Assembly: GCA_004295045.1 (NCBI GenBank)
Contig: SHND01000015.1
Coordinates: 1-34,461 of the forward strand
Direction of reading: 5' to 3'
Length of the DNA: 34,461 nt
Source of the DNA: Chloroflexota bacterium
GTDB taxonomy: Bacteria; Chloroflexota; Anaerolineae; UBA4142; SHND01
Below, piece by piece: positions 25,853-33,587 of this stretch. The position numbers were made by a program, and so were the translations under genes. A model generated the notes under the pieces. It searched no databases. It saw only the letters and a program-made list of their open reading frames with translations, and was not told the DNA's origin. Every line of letters begins with the position of its first letter. Position 1 is the stretch's first letter.

Positions 25853-26431
25853 ATGAATCCACTTGCCCTTTATTTTCAAGACCAACAAGCTCTCCTCTCG
25901 CAGCTCGACACGACCACCCTCGGCACGATTTTGGAAATTCTGGAGCGGGCGCGGACGGAACGCCACCACATTTTTGTTTTCGGCAATGGGGGCAGCGCCA
26001 GCACCGCTTCGCATTTTGCGGCGGACCTGGGTAAAAATACGGTTCGCTCGCACATGCCGCGTTTTCAAGTGACCTGCCTGAACGACAACATGGCAATTTT
26101 TTCCGCGTACGCGAACGACGATGGCTACGATTCTGTTTTTGCCGAACCGTTGATTTCGTTGTCAAACTCGGGCGATGTGGCGATTGCCATTAGCGCGAGC
26201 GGAAATTCGCCGAATGTGGTGCGCGCGATTCAAGCGGCGAATGAGCGCGGACTCGTCACCATCGGGCTGGCGGGCATGAGCGGCGGCAAACTTGCCCAAC
26301 TCGCGCGACATTCCATTGTCGTCCCCTCGCAATCGTACGAACATGTCGAAGACGCGCATTTGATGTTGTGTCACGCGCTTGTAGCAACCATCAAACAGAA
26401 TCATCCTGAATTGAACAAAGGCGAGGCATGA
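25853..26431 (+). CDS. gmhA: SIS-domain isomerase, D-sedoheptulose 7-phosphate isomerase-like
   Basis: A 192-residue SIS protein close to GmhA, which converts sedoheptulose 7-phosphate to D-glycero-D-manno-heptose 7-phosphate for heptose-containing glycans. Visible are the phosphate-binding FGNGGSASTASHFAADLGK (about 43-61), SASGNSPNVVRAI (about 115-127) and the C-terminal EHVEDAHLMLCHAL. The metal-site pattern differs from E. coli GmhA (HFAAD for HFAEE; VED where Gln is usual), so the exact sugar is uncertain. The next gene, a ROK kinase, overlaps by 4 bases (ATGA), suggesting that the pair processes one sugar phosphate. The message is probably near-leaderless. Confidence 0.78.
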   Translation: MNPLALYFQDQQALLSQLDTTTLGTILEILERARTERHHIFVFGNGGSASTASHFAADLGKNTVRSHMPRFQVTCLNDNMAIFSAYANDDGYDSVFAEPLISLSNSGDVAIAISASGNSPNVVRAIQAANERGLVTIGLAGMSGGKLAQLARHSIVVPSQSYEHVEDAHLMLCHALVATIKQNHPELNKGEA

Positions 26432-27450
26432 TTCGCCCCTACCTCGCGTTCGATTTCGGCGGAACGAAAAACGCGTGCGCGTTATTCCTCCAAGAGGACG
26501 CGCACGCGTTTCATTTGGACGCGCTGGAAAAGCGCGCCTCGCCGCCGCAGCCGGACGCCGCGTACGATTACGCGACGATGCTGGAACTCGCGCGCAATGT
26601 TTTGCGCGGGCGCGAACCGATTGCAATCGGGGTGAGTTTCGGCGGACCGGTGCGCGCCCAAGAGGGCGTCGTTGTGCTTTCGCATCATGTCGCGGGTTGG
26701 GAAAATGTGTCGCTGCGCGCGAAATTAGAAAATGAATTTCACGCGCGCGTCGTCGTGGACAATGACGCGAATGTTGCCGCGTTGGGCGAAACAAAATTTG
26801 GGGCGGGCGCAGCATCGCGCATCTCAAAAGACAGACAGATTGAAATTGGTGCGCGTGAAGATGCGACACAAGGTAAAAATTGCAGCAGCGTTTTGTACGT
26901 CACCGTCAGCACCGGCGTGGGCGGCGGCTGGATTTTGAATGGCGAGATTTATCGCGGCGCGAACGAACTCGCGGGCGAAATCGGACACGTCGTGATTGAT
27001 CCCAACGGACCGCCTTGCGTCTGCGGACGGCGCGGCTGTGTGGAACAACTGGCGTGTGGTCCTGCGATTGCGCGCCACGCACGCGAACGATTGATAAACA
27101 ACCCCGCGCGCGGAAAAATCTTGCGCGAGCTGATTCAAAACGATTTTTCGCAAGTCACCGCGCTGCGCGTGAATCAAGCGGCGCTCGCTGGAGATGCGCT
27201 CGCGCGTGAGGTGATGGACGCCGCCGCGCGCGCGTTAGGATTTGCGCTGGGCAATGTGATCTGTTTGATGAATCCGCAAAGAATTATTATCGGCGGCGGC
27301 GTGAGCAACGCGGGGGAGCATTATTTTGAAATGGTGCGCGCCGCCGCGCGCGAAAATGTAATGCCGCAGTTGCGCAACGCGGTGGACATTGTTCCCGCCG
27401 CGCTGGGCGATGATGCGCCGCTATGGGGCGCTTTGGCGCTTGTAGTTTAA
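26428..27450 (+). CDS. ROK-family sugar kinase
   Basis: A 340-residue ROK protein with ATP motif DFGGTK (about 9-14), the catalytic Asp in VVDNDANVAALGE (about 109-121), the phosphate-binding STGVGGG, and the zinc-binding signature EIGHVVIDPNGPPCVCGRRGC (H plus three Cys). No helix-turn-helix precedes the kinase domain, so it is a kinase rather than a ROK repressor. Substrate could be glucose, another hexose, N-acetylmannosamine or a heptose; coupling to the gmhA-like gene makes a heptose- or nucleotide-sugar-related role possible. An extra segment of about 20 residues (around ASRISKDRQIEIGAREDATQ) sits between the catalytic Asp region and STGVGGG. A terminator follows. Confidence 0.85.
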   Translation: MIRPYLAFDFGGTKNACALFLQEDAHAFHLDALEKRASPPQPDAAYDYATMLELARNVLRGREPIAIGVSFGGPVRAQEGVVVLSHHVAGWENVSLRAKLENEFHARVVVDNDANVAALGETKFGAGAASRISKDRQIEIGAREDATQGKNCSSVLYVTVSTGVGGGWILNGEIYRGANELAGEIGHVVIDPNGPPCVCGRRGCVEQLACGPAIARHARERLINNPARGKILRELIQNDFSQVTALRVNQAALAGDALAREVMDAAARALGFALGNVICLMNPQRIIIGGGVSNAGEHYFEMVRAAARENVMPQLRNAVDIVPAALGDDAPLWGALALVV

Positions 27451-27489
27451 AAAAATCTCGAACGCTGCAAGCACGTTCGAGATTTTTTT
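27449..27489. terminator. Bidirectional intrinsic terminator
   Basis: Sixteen-bp perfect arms (27449-27464 and 27474-27489) with a 9-base loop. The core TCTCGAACG is flanked by seven A and seven T, serving both the ROK gene and the convergent ftsK gene, whose TAA lies at its edge. Confidence 0.93.
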
Positions 27490-30139
27490 ATCCTTTGTCT
27501 AAATCCGCCCAATCGTCATCCGTCCAATCGTCAAAACTTCCCAAATCATCTTTTTCTTGAAATTTGCGATCCTCTCCTTGCGGCGATGACTTGGTAGAAG
27601 GTGGGCGCGCGGCAGGATTGGTGGGACGAATAATGCCGCTGTTCGCGGAGGGCGCGATGGGTTTCGATGGCGCGTTGTTTTGTGTGGGCGGCGGCGTCAG
27701 CACCTGGCGACCTTTGGTCGGCATTCCTTCTTCTTCGCTCACGTAACCTTTTTCGATCAACAATTCCATCAAACGCGCCGCGCGCGAATAACCGATGCGG
27801 AGTTTGCGCTGCAAAAGCGAGACCGACGCGCGTTCGTTGTCCTGGCAAATTTGAATCGCCTGAGCCAGCAATTCATCTTCCTCCGATTTCGGCGCCGCTT
27901 TCAAATCGTTCCACAAACCGCCTTGCACGAAATCCGATGAGGGCGAACGGACGACGGCAGAGGGCGCGGCGCTCGCTTTCGGCGCATTTGAAATGGTCGT
28001 AACGGTTGGTGTCGCAGGCGGAGCGGATTCAATAAATCCTTTCCAATACACAACCAATTTGTCCAATTCTCTGTCCGATACAAAGCAGCCCTGCAAACGC
28101 GACAGTTTCGACGAATCACTCGCCATATACAACATGTCGCCGCGTCCCAACAATTTTTCCGCGCCCGGCGTATCCAGCACGACGCGCGAATCCACCTGAC
28201 TGGTGACGGCAAAGGAAATGCGCGACGGAAAATTTGCTTTGATGAGACCCGTCACAACGTCAACGGATGGACGCTGCGTTGCCAACACCAGATGAATGCC
28301 TGTCGCGCGCGCCATTTGTGCGAGCCGCGTGACGGTGTGTTCCACTTCGTCGGGCGAAGTCATCATCAAATCTGCAAGTTCATCCACCACCAGAATCAAG
28401 TATGGCAATTTCGCGCCGCGCCGTTTGTCATCCGGCAGCGCGTTATAGCCCTCGATGTTGCGCGCGCCGACGGCGGAAAATCTGCGATAGCGTTCGTCCA
28501 TCTCTTGCACCGTGCGATTCAACGCCGCGACCGCCAAATCCATTTCGACGACGACGGGCGCGAGCAAATGCGGAATGCCGTTGAACGTCGAAAGTTCGAC
28601 GCGCTTGGGATCAATCATCACAAATTGTAAATCGTCCGGCGTATTCGTCATGATCATGCACGTGATCAACGCGTTGATACACACCGATTTACCGGAACCC
28701 GTCGCGCCCGCGACCAATAAATGCGGCATCTTGGTCAAATCCGCCACAATCGGCTGTCCCGAAACATCCTGCCCCAGCGCAAACGCGAGCGGAGATTTCG
28801 CGCGCACTTTTTGAAATTCTTCTGACTCCATCACGCCGCGCAAACTCACGCGCGAGATTTGCGAATTCGGCACTTCGATGCCGACGATGCTTTTGCCCGG
28901 CACCGGCGCTTCCACACGAATCGGCGCGGCGGCGAGCGCGAGTTCCAAATCATGCTGCAGCGCGCTGATGCGATTTACTTTGACTTTGGTTTGACGCATC
29001 GAACCGTCGGGCGATTTTTGCTGGACGAATCCGGGTTCGACGCCGAACTGCGTAATCGTCGGACCTTGATTCACCTCAATCACTTTGGCAGGCACACCAA
29101 AATGCGCGAGCGTTTCTTCGATCTGCTTGACTTTGGTGCGAATCTCATTCGGGCTGATTTCTTGCTCGACAGATTCTTCGAGAATGTCCGGAACGCGCGG
29201 CAGTCGCCATGCGCGGTGCATCATCGGCTGCGCAGGCGCGCCGCCACCGACAATGCGCGCGGCGACGGGGGGACGGACGGGCGCGAGTGGTTCTTCTGTA
29301 AATTGTTCGTCCATCCCAAAATCCGCAGGCAGTTTTGGGATGCCGTCTGTCGTCCGTCGTCCGTCGTCTATTTTTTTCGGCGGCGCCGTCACCATTTCGG
29401 TTGGCACACGTTCTTTGCCGTTGCGCGAAATTTTTACGTCTGACGCGCGGGGCACAACGCGTCCGCGCACACCATCCCACGCGCTTGTCAGTGCGCTCAG
29501 CACTTGAGACAGCGGAATGTTAAAGAGCAAGAGCAGACCAATGGCGAGCAGTACGAGGAGTACCAAGACCGCGCCCGCGATGCCCAAACCGCCAACGAAC
29601 ACATCGTACAGCGCGTGTCCGATCAGTCCGCCGCCTGCGCCCGCCTGCGCGGCAGCAATTGAAGTCGGCGCAACGCCGATAAAGGCGACGGCAGCAAGAT
29701 GCAGAGAACTTTCGAGAACGAAAAAGAGAATGATCAGCGCGAGAGGACGTTCCCAGCCAATGTCGGGACGCATGTCGAGCGAATCGAGCATGAGCCACGC
29801 GCCGAGTCCCGCAAAGAAAAAGGGCGCAAGATAACGTCCCCAGCCAAACAGAACAGAAAGAATGCGCGTCCAGCCATCCAACAGACTGCCGTTCGTCGGA
29901 TTTACCGCGCCGAGAAACGTGAGCGCGGCGATGACGAGCAGTGCGAGCGCGGCGAGTTGTTCTTGTTGCGCGGGGGTGAGGGAAAAGCCCGGCGCGGACG
30001 CTTTGCGCGGCGAACTAGCGCGGGGGCGGCGCGGAGTTTTGGCGGGGGGCGGATTAGCTTGTGCCACCTTATCGTCCGATTTCGGATCCAATTTGGCGCG
30101 CGGCTTGGAGCGATGCGACGCCGATGCAAAAAGTTTCAT
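27488..30139 (-). CDS. ftsK: FtsK/SpoIIIE-family DNA translocase
   Basis: An 883-residue septal DNA pump that clears chromosomes during division. A basic, Pro-rich N-terminus is followed by four membrane helices (about 62-210), a variable linker (about 220-330), the alpha/beta motor with Walker A VAGATGSGKSVCIN (about 473-486) and Walker B ILVVDELADLMM (about 580), ATGIHLVLATQRPSVDVVTG, and a C-terminal gamma winged helix (SLLQRKLRIGYSRAARLMELL, about 775-795) that normally reads polarity sequences. A Pro/Ser-rich acidic tail (ending DDWTDDDWADLDKG) extends beyond gamma. The linker contains heptad-repeat DNA (DDGRRTTDG). TAAAGG precedes the ATG. A consensus promoter and a leader terminator lie upstream. 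Confidence 0.95.
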   Translation of the reverse strand: MKLFASASHRSKPRAKLDPKSDDKVAQANPPPAKTPRRPRASSPRKASAPGFSLTPAQQEQLAALALLVIAALTFLGAVNPTNGSLLDGWTRILSVLFGWGRYLAPFFFAGLGAWLMLDSLDMRPDIGWERPLALIILFFVLESSLHLAAVAFIGVAPTSIAAAQAGAGGGLIGHALYDVFVGGLGIAGAVLVLLVLLAIGLLLLFNIPLSQVLSALTSAWDGVRGRVVPRASDVKISRNGKERVPTEMVTAPPKKIDDGRRTTDGIPKLPADFGMDEQFTEEPLAPVRPPVAARIVGGGAPAQPMMHRAWRLPRVPDILEESVEQEISPNEIRTKVKQIEETLAHFGVPAKVIEVNQGPTITQFGVEPGFVQQKSPDGSMRQTKVKVNRISALQHDLELALAAAPIRVEAPVPGKSIVGIEVPNSQISRVSLRGVMESEEFQKVRAKSPLAFALGQDVSGQPIVADLTKMPHLLVAGATGSGKSVCINALITCMIMTNTPDDLQFVMIDPKRVELSTFNGIPHLLAPVVVEMDLAVAALNRTVQEMDERYRRFSAVGARNIEGYNALPDDKRRGAKLPYLILVVDELADLMMTSPDEVEHTVTRLAQMARATGIHLVLATQRPSVDVVTGLIKANFPSRISFAVTSQVDSRVVLDTPGAEKLLGRGDMLYMASDSSKLSRLQGCFVSDRELDKLVVYWKGFIESAPPATPTVTTISNAPKASAAPSAVVRSPSSDFVQGGLWNDLKAAPKSEEDELLAQAIQICQDNERASVSLLQRKLRIGYSRAARLMELLIEKGYVSEEEGMPTKGRQVLTPPPTQNNAPSKPIAPSANSGIIRPTNPAARPPSTKSSPQGEDRKFQEKDDLGSFDDWTDDDWADLDKG
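29342..29369 (-). repeat. In-frame 7-bp repeat tract inside ftsK
   Basis: Four heptads on the plus strand (GCCGTCT, two GTCGTCC, GTCGTCT), closely similar in complement to the GACGACA units in dnaE. It is read in frame in the linker between membrane and motor domains. Confidence 0.85.
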
Positions 30140-30171
30140 CCTTTACCTAACGCAGTTCCATGAGCGGGGTC

Positions 30172-30195
30172 AAAAAAAGCGGACGCACCGTCCGC
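30172..30195 (-). terminator. Intrinsic terminator in the ftsK leader (possible attenuator)
   Basis: On the minus strand, GCGGACG, a GTG loop and CGTCCGC (30195-30179), followed by seven T (30178-30172). It lies between the consensus ftsK promoter and the start codon, so ftsK transcripts must read through it. It may also end transcription arriving from the upstream glycosyltransferase genes. Confidence 0.8.
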
Positions 30196-30228
30196 CAGCG
30201 GTTTCGTCTGCCGCGTTAGAACATCTGT

Positions 30229-30256
30229 ATTATACAAAGATTGAGAGGGGTGTCAA
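30229..30256 (-). promoter_or_regulatory. Consensus sigma-70-type promoter for ftsK
   Basis: On the minus strand, TTGACA (30256-30251), 16 bases, TATAAT (30234-30229): both hexamers are perfect. Initiation near 30222 gives a leader of about 83 bases containing a terminator hairpin. Confidence 0.85.
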
Positions 30257-30257
30257 T

Positions 30258-30299
30258 GAATTTTCTGTTTATGATTTTGGATTTCTGATTTGTTTCACT
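30258..30299. repeat. Degenerate 7-bp repeat tract upstream of the ftsK promoter
   Basis: Six heptads, including TGATTTT, GGATTTC and TGATTTG, nearly the same units as at 23537-23578. It lies between the ftsK -35 and a palindromic element. Confidence 0.75.
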
Positions 30300-30300
30300 G

Positions 30301-30377
30301 ATGTTACGCACAATTCCTAAAAAAATAGCGCGCAAACGTACGACAAATTTGAAATTTGTCGTACACCTGCGTAACAT
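30301..30377. mobile_element. Small nested inverted-repeat element (MITE-like)
   Basis: Outer perfect inverted repeats ATGTTACGCA (30301-30310 and 30368-30377) enclose a 27-base inner palindrome with 13-bp arms (GTACGACAAATTT, 30338-30350 and 30352-30364). TTTCACTG occurs just outside on both sides (30293-30300, 30384-30391). No open reading frame is inside. It ends just before the stop codon of the GT-C gene. Confidence 0.65.
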
Positions 30378-30380
30378 GAT

Positions 30381-32249
30381 TTATTTCACTGTAATTTGCC
30401 CCAAGGAAACGAAATCGCCCACCTCATTGCCGTTCGCGTCATAGAGCGACAAGCGTTCGTCCTTTTGAACATCGTACATGGCGAGAATTAATTCGTAGGT
30501 GCCGGGCGGCGCATCTTGCGGAATCGGAATGCCCTGATAATCCGCAAACGGCTTGCCATCTTCAGGCAAACGCGCGGGATAGTAATTGTCCGTTTGCGCG
30601 ATCACGCGATCTTGCGCGCCGACGAGTTGAATGGTGAATTTCCATGATTCCGGGACAGCGCCGAGATTCAATGCGCGCAGCTTCAAACGTAATGGAAAAA
30701 TTTCGCCGCGCGTAATTTCGTGCGCGAACAATTCTACGTTTTGCAATTCAATCCATTTTTCAAATGCGGCGTTGACGCTGCGCGATTCAATGGGCGCGCG
30801 TCCCGCGTCGGCGCGTTGATAAATCACCAGTGGGCGGTTGCTGTAAAAATTTTCCACGCGGATTCTGCGCGCTGCGCGATACGCATCCTTGAACCACACA
30901 TCATCGGGCAGCCACACATCGGGCGGGATCGCGATCACGTACTCTGCCGCGCGACGCCGCACGCCGTCCGCAAATTTTTGTGCGCGCAGATACGGGATTC
31001 GCATGGGGTCAACAAGTCCGACAAAATCGTAGGTGCGGCGCTGGTCGAAATAACCGATTACGCCAACTTCGAGCGCGTCAACACTCGCGTTCGCTTCGGC
31101 ATTGTGCGCGAGCCATTCTGCCGCGCGGGTGTACGCTTCCACTTTTGGAGAGGGCTGGAGCATTCCCGCGTCCACTGACGCGCGCAGTTCGCTGACCAGC
31201 ATGATTGCCGCGAAAAAAATAATGAGGGCAATTTGCAAAACTGTTTTCACGCGCATGCGCGCCGCCAGCCGACGCGCGCCAAATTCCACGCCGATGCCCG
31301 CGAACAAACAGAGCGCAGGAAAAAGCGGCGCAACGTACCACGGATAAAACGCGACGCCGAGCAGCGAATACGCGGCGAGATGTGCGATTGCCCACGCGCC
31401 GAATAGCAAAAGCAGCGAGCGTTTCTGCACTGCCCAAACAATTCCCAAAATGGCAAATACAAATTGCGGGGCAAGCCACACAACATTTTCGCCAAGCCAT
31501 TGCACAAAACCGATCAAGAACGGTTTCCACAAACCGCTCTGCGCCTGCGCGATTTTTGCCGCGAGCGTAAAGGGAAACGGCGCGCCAAAGTACGCCCACG
31601 CAAAAATGAGCCACGGCGCGAGGATGAGCAAATAGACAAAAAATGGGCGGAGGAGTTGCCAAGACCGAATTTCGAATTTCGAATTTCCAATTTCATTGCG
31701 ATTCGTCCAAAGATAATGCGCCGTCAGAATTGCGACGAGGAGGATTCCATCGTTGCGCGTGAGCGTGAGGAGCGCGGCGAACGCAAACGCAAGTGACACA
31801 CGAGCGCGGGAATACGCGTAGAGCGCGGCAATGCCGAGCATCAAATAAAATCCCGTTTCCAAACCAAACGTTGCCATCAGCGCGGGTGAGAAAAGGAGCA
31901 GCAATCCGGCGATGATTCCCCCGCTTTGCATCTTTTCCGCCCGCGCGCTTGCGTACAACAATCCCGCGGCGGCGCCAAAACTCAGCACGCTCAACCAATA
32001 ACCGATTGTGGGAATTTCGCGGTAAAAAAATCCGAGCGCGGCGAGCGTCAGCGCATACAGCGGCGTCGTCGTACTCAACACCCGTTCGCCCGCGTTAAAG
32101 ACAAAGCCCGTGCCATCCACCACGTTCTGCGCGTACCGATAGGTGATGTAGGGATCGTCGGTGACGAGCGGATAGCGAAAAACGAGACCGACCACGAGCG
32201 CGGTGATGACGAAAAAAAGATGTGGGAGGAGAAAGGAGAGACGCGTCAA
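30381..32249 (-). CDS. GT-C type polyprenol-phosphate-dependent glycosyltransferase
   Basis: A 622-residue membrane glycosyltransferase with about ten hydrophobic helices in the first 370 residues and a soluble C-terminal domain. The first external loop has the catalytic-type acidic pair in VTDDPYITYRYAQN (about 29-42), followed by FNAGERVLSTTTPLYAL, the layout of the GT-C superfamily (mannosyl- and arabinosyltransferases that use lipid-linked donors). The extracytoplasmic C-terminus (about 380-622) has NYYPARLPEDGKP...PPGTYELILAMYD, which looks like a carbohydrate-binding beta-sandwich. The start is a TTG at 32249, as no ATG is near. The loop NEIGNSKFEIRSW is encoded by heptad repeat DNA. 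It probably acts with the upstream GT4 enzyme in cell-envelope glycan assembly. Confidence 0.8.
   Translation of the reverse strand: MTRLSFLLPHLFFVITALVVGLVFRYPLVTDDPYITYRYAQNVVDGTGFVFNAGERVLSTTTPLYALTLAALGFFYREIPTIGYWLSVLSFGAAAGLLYASARAEKMQSGGIIAGLLLLFSPALMATFGLETGFYLMLGIAALYAYSRARVSLAFAFAALLTLTRNDGILLVAILTAHYLWTNRNEIGNSKFEIRSWQLLRPFFVYLLILAPWLIFAWAYFGAPFPFTLAAKIAQAQSGLWKPFLIGFVQWLGENVVWLAPQFVFAILGIVWAVQKRSLLLLFGAWAIAHLAAYSLLGVAFYPWYVAPLFPALCLFAGIGVEFGARRLAARMRVKTVLQIALIIFFAAIMLVSELRASVDAGMLQPSPKVEAYTRAAEWLAHNAEANASVDALEVGVIGYFDQRRTYDFVGLVDPMRIPYLRAQKFADGVRRRAAEYVIAIPPDVWLPDDVWFKDAYRAARRIRVENFYSNRPLVIYQRADAGRAPIESRSVNAAFEKWIELQNVELFAHEITRGEIFPLRLKLRALNLGAVPESWKFTIQLVGAQDRVIAQTDNYYPARLPEDGKPFADYQGIPIPQDAPPGTYELILAMYDVQKDERLSLYDANGNEVGDFVSLGQITVK
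31666..31693 (-). repeat. In-frame 7-bp repeat tract inside the GT-C gene
   Basis: Three CGAATTT copies and one CCAATTT in tandem, read in frame as part of a loop between membrane helices. Confidence 0.9.
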
Positions 32250-32270
32250 AGTGGGTGGGATTGTAGCAGG

Positions 32271-32367
32271 GGAAGGGGGAAAGCGGAAAGTGGGAGGGAG
32301 GAAGGCGGAAGGCGAAAGCGGAAAGCGGAAAGCGGAAAGGGGGAGGCGAAAGCGGAAAGTGGAAAGG
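32271..32367. repeat. Purine-rich 7-bp repeat tract between the two glycosyltransferase genes
   Basis: About 14 units, mostly GGAAAGC, GGAAAGG and GGAAGGG variants, with one 6-base unit. It fills nearly all of the 123-base spacer, leaving little room for a normal promoter. Confidence 0.88.
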
Positions 32368-32372
32368 GAAAG

Positions 32373-33584
32373 TTAATTTTTGTGCAAGAGTGATTTGTAG
32401 AGGGCCAAATGCGCGTCTGCGATTTTGTCCCATGTGAAAAATTGTGCAGTGTCGAGCGCGCCGCGTTGTAACTTTGCGCGCAGTTCGGGTGACGCGACGA
32501 TGCGTTTTACGGCGTCGGCGATTGCATGCGTATCATCCGGCGGAACGAGCAAAACGTTTTCGCCATCGCGCAATCGTGGGAGGGGCGAAGCATTCGCACT
32601 GGCAGCTTGGACCTCGATAGGCGTACGCGTCTGCGAATGCTTCGCCCCTACGTCCGTCGTCACGATCGCCATCCCGTGCGCTAACGCTGCCATGAACGTG
32701 CCGCGTCGATATGACGCGCCATCGCGATACGGCAGCACACAAATGTCGGACGCGTAAAAACGCGCGCTGATTTCTGCTGGCGGCATGAAATCGGTCCAAA
32801 TGACGCGCCGCGTCAAATTTAATTCGTCAATCAACTTTTTGACCTGCGCCAGATACGCGAGATTCGTTACATCGCTTTCGCCGGTCTGCCCGCCGAGCAT
32901 CAAGAGTTTCGCGTTCGGAATTTCTGCCAGCGCGCGAATGAGCGTTTCGCCGCCTTTGCTTGCGTTCAAGAAACCGAAATAGCACAACAGAATTTCATTT
33001 GGTTGGACGCCAAGTTGGGCGCGGAGGAGATTTCTCGCGCTGCTCGAAATGATAGCAGCGGGCGGAGCGATGTTGCTGCCGATAGGGATCAAAGTTTCAA
33101 GTTTCAGGTTGGCGGTTGCAAGTTTTTCGTAATCTGCTTGATTGGTTGCAATCACTGCATCACTGGTGCGCGCGAGTTGGAACGTGACCCAATCGCGCAC
33201 GCGTCCCGCTTTGGGGAATAAGTACATCGGAAGTAAATCGTGAAAGGTGACAACGCGTTTCGCATTGCTTGGGAAAAAACGCGGCGCGAAATTAATCATC
33301 GGCTGCTGACCGAACGCGCCGGTTTGATATTGGATATGCACAATGTCGGGGCGGATTTCGGAAATCGTTTTGCGAATTTGGGCGAGGGCTGACCAGTTCC
33401 ATGTTTGGATGAGGGGAAGGACAGTGATGGGTGACGGGGGGTAGGGGGCGGGGGATGGAAGAGCCGTCGTCAGAATTGAAACTTCCGCGCCGCGCTGTGC
33501 GAGCGCCAGCGCGATTTCGTTGGTGCAGTCGCCAACGCCGCCTTGCATGGGTGGAAATTCGCCGGTGATGAAAAGGACGCGCAT
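32373..33584 (-). CDS. GT4-family glycosyltransferase with in-frame repeat insertions
   Basis: A 403-residue GT-B fold enzyme, probably adding a nucleotide-sugar-derived residue to a cell-surface glycan. The N-terminal acceptor domain starts MRVLFITGEFPPMQGGVGD, with VVTFHDLLP in the middle. The C-terminal donor domain has LLCYFGFLNASKGGETLIRAL, then DICVLPYRDGASYRRGTFMAALAHGMAIVTT and LRDGENVLLVPPDD. The usual E-x7-E motif is replaced by DGASYRRGTFMAA, as in some relatives. About 24 residues from a MITE-like element (starting GAKHSQTRTPIEVQ) separate VTTDV and LRDGEN, where about 8 are normal. Two heptad tracts add LTTALPSPAPYPPSP and LATANLKLET. It begins in a heptad tract without a Shine-Dalgarno sequence. 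Confidence 0.87.
   Translation of the reverse strand: MRVLFITGEFPPMQGGVGDCTNEIALALAQRGAEVSILTTALPSPAPYPPSPITVLPLIQTWNWSALAQIRKTISEIRPDIVHIQYQTGAFGQQPMINFAPRFFPSNAKRVVTFHDLLPMYLFPKAGRVRDWVTFQLARTSDAVIATNQADYEKLATANLKLETLIPIGSNIAPPAAIISSSARNLLRAQLGVQPNEILLCYFGFLNASKGGETLIRALAEIPNAKLLMLGGQTGESDVTNLAYLAQVKKLIDELNLTRRVIWTDFMPPAEISARFYASDICVLPYRDGASYRRGTFMAALAHGMAIVTTDVGAKHSQTRTPIEVQAASANASPLPRLRDGENVLLVPPDDTHAIADAVKRIVASPELRAKLQRGALDTAQFFTWDKIADAHLALYKSLLHKN
32581..32649. mobile_element. MITE-like inverted-repeat element embedded in frame in the GT4 gene
   Basis: Perfect 18-bp arms AGGGGCGAAGCATTCGCA (32581-32598) and inverted (32632-32649) enclose 33 bases. The arm core AGGGGCGAAGCATT is identical to that of the element at 6468-6539. 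The glycosyltransferase frame stays open through it. Confidence 0.82.
33091..33125 (-). repeat. In-frame 7-bp repeat tract inside the GT4 gene (first)
   Basis: Five heptads: AAAGTTT, CAAGTTT, CAGGTTG, GCGGTTG and CAAGTTT on the plus strand. Translated within YEKLATANLKLETLIPIG. Confidence 0.82.
33424..33458 (-). repeat. In-frame 7-bp repeat tract inside the GT4 gene (second)
   Basis: Five G-rich heptads (GTGATGG, GTGACGG, GGGGTAG, GGGGCGG, GGGATGG). Translated as a Pro/Ser-rich loop (PSPAPYPPSPITV) in the N-terminal domain. Confidence 0.8.
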
Positions 33585-33587
33585 GTC

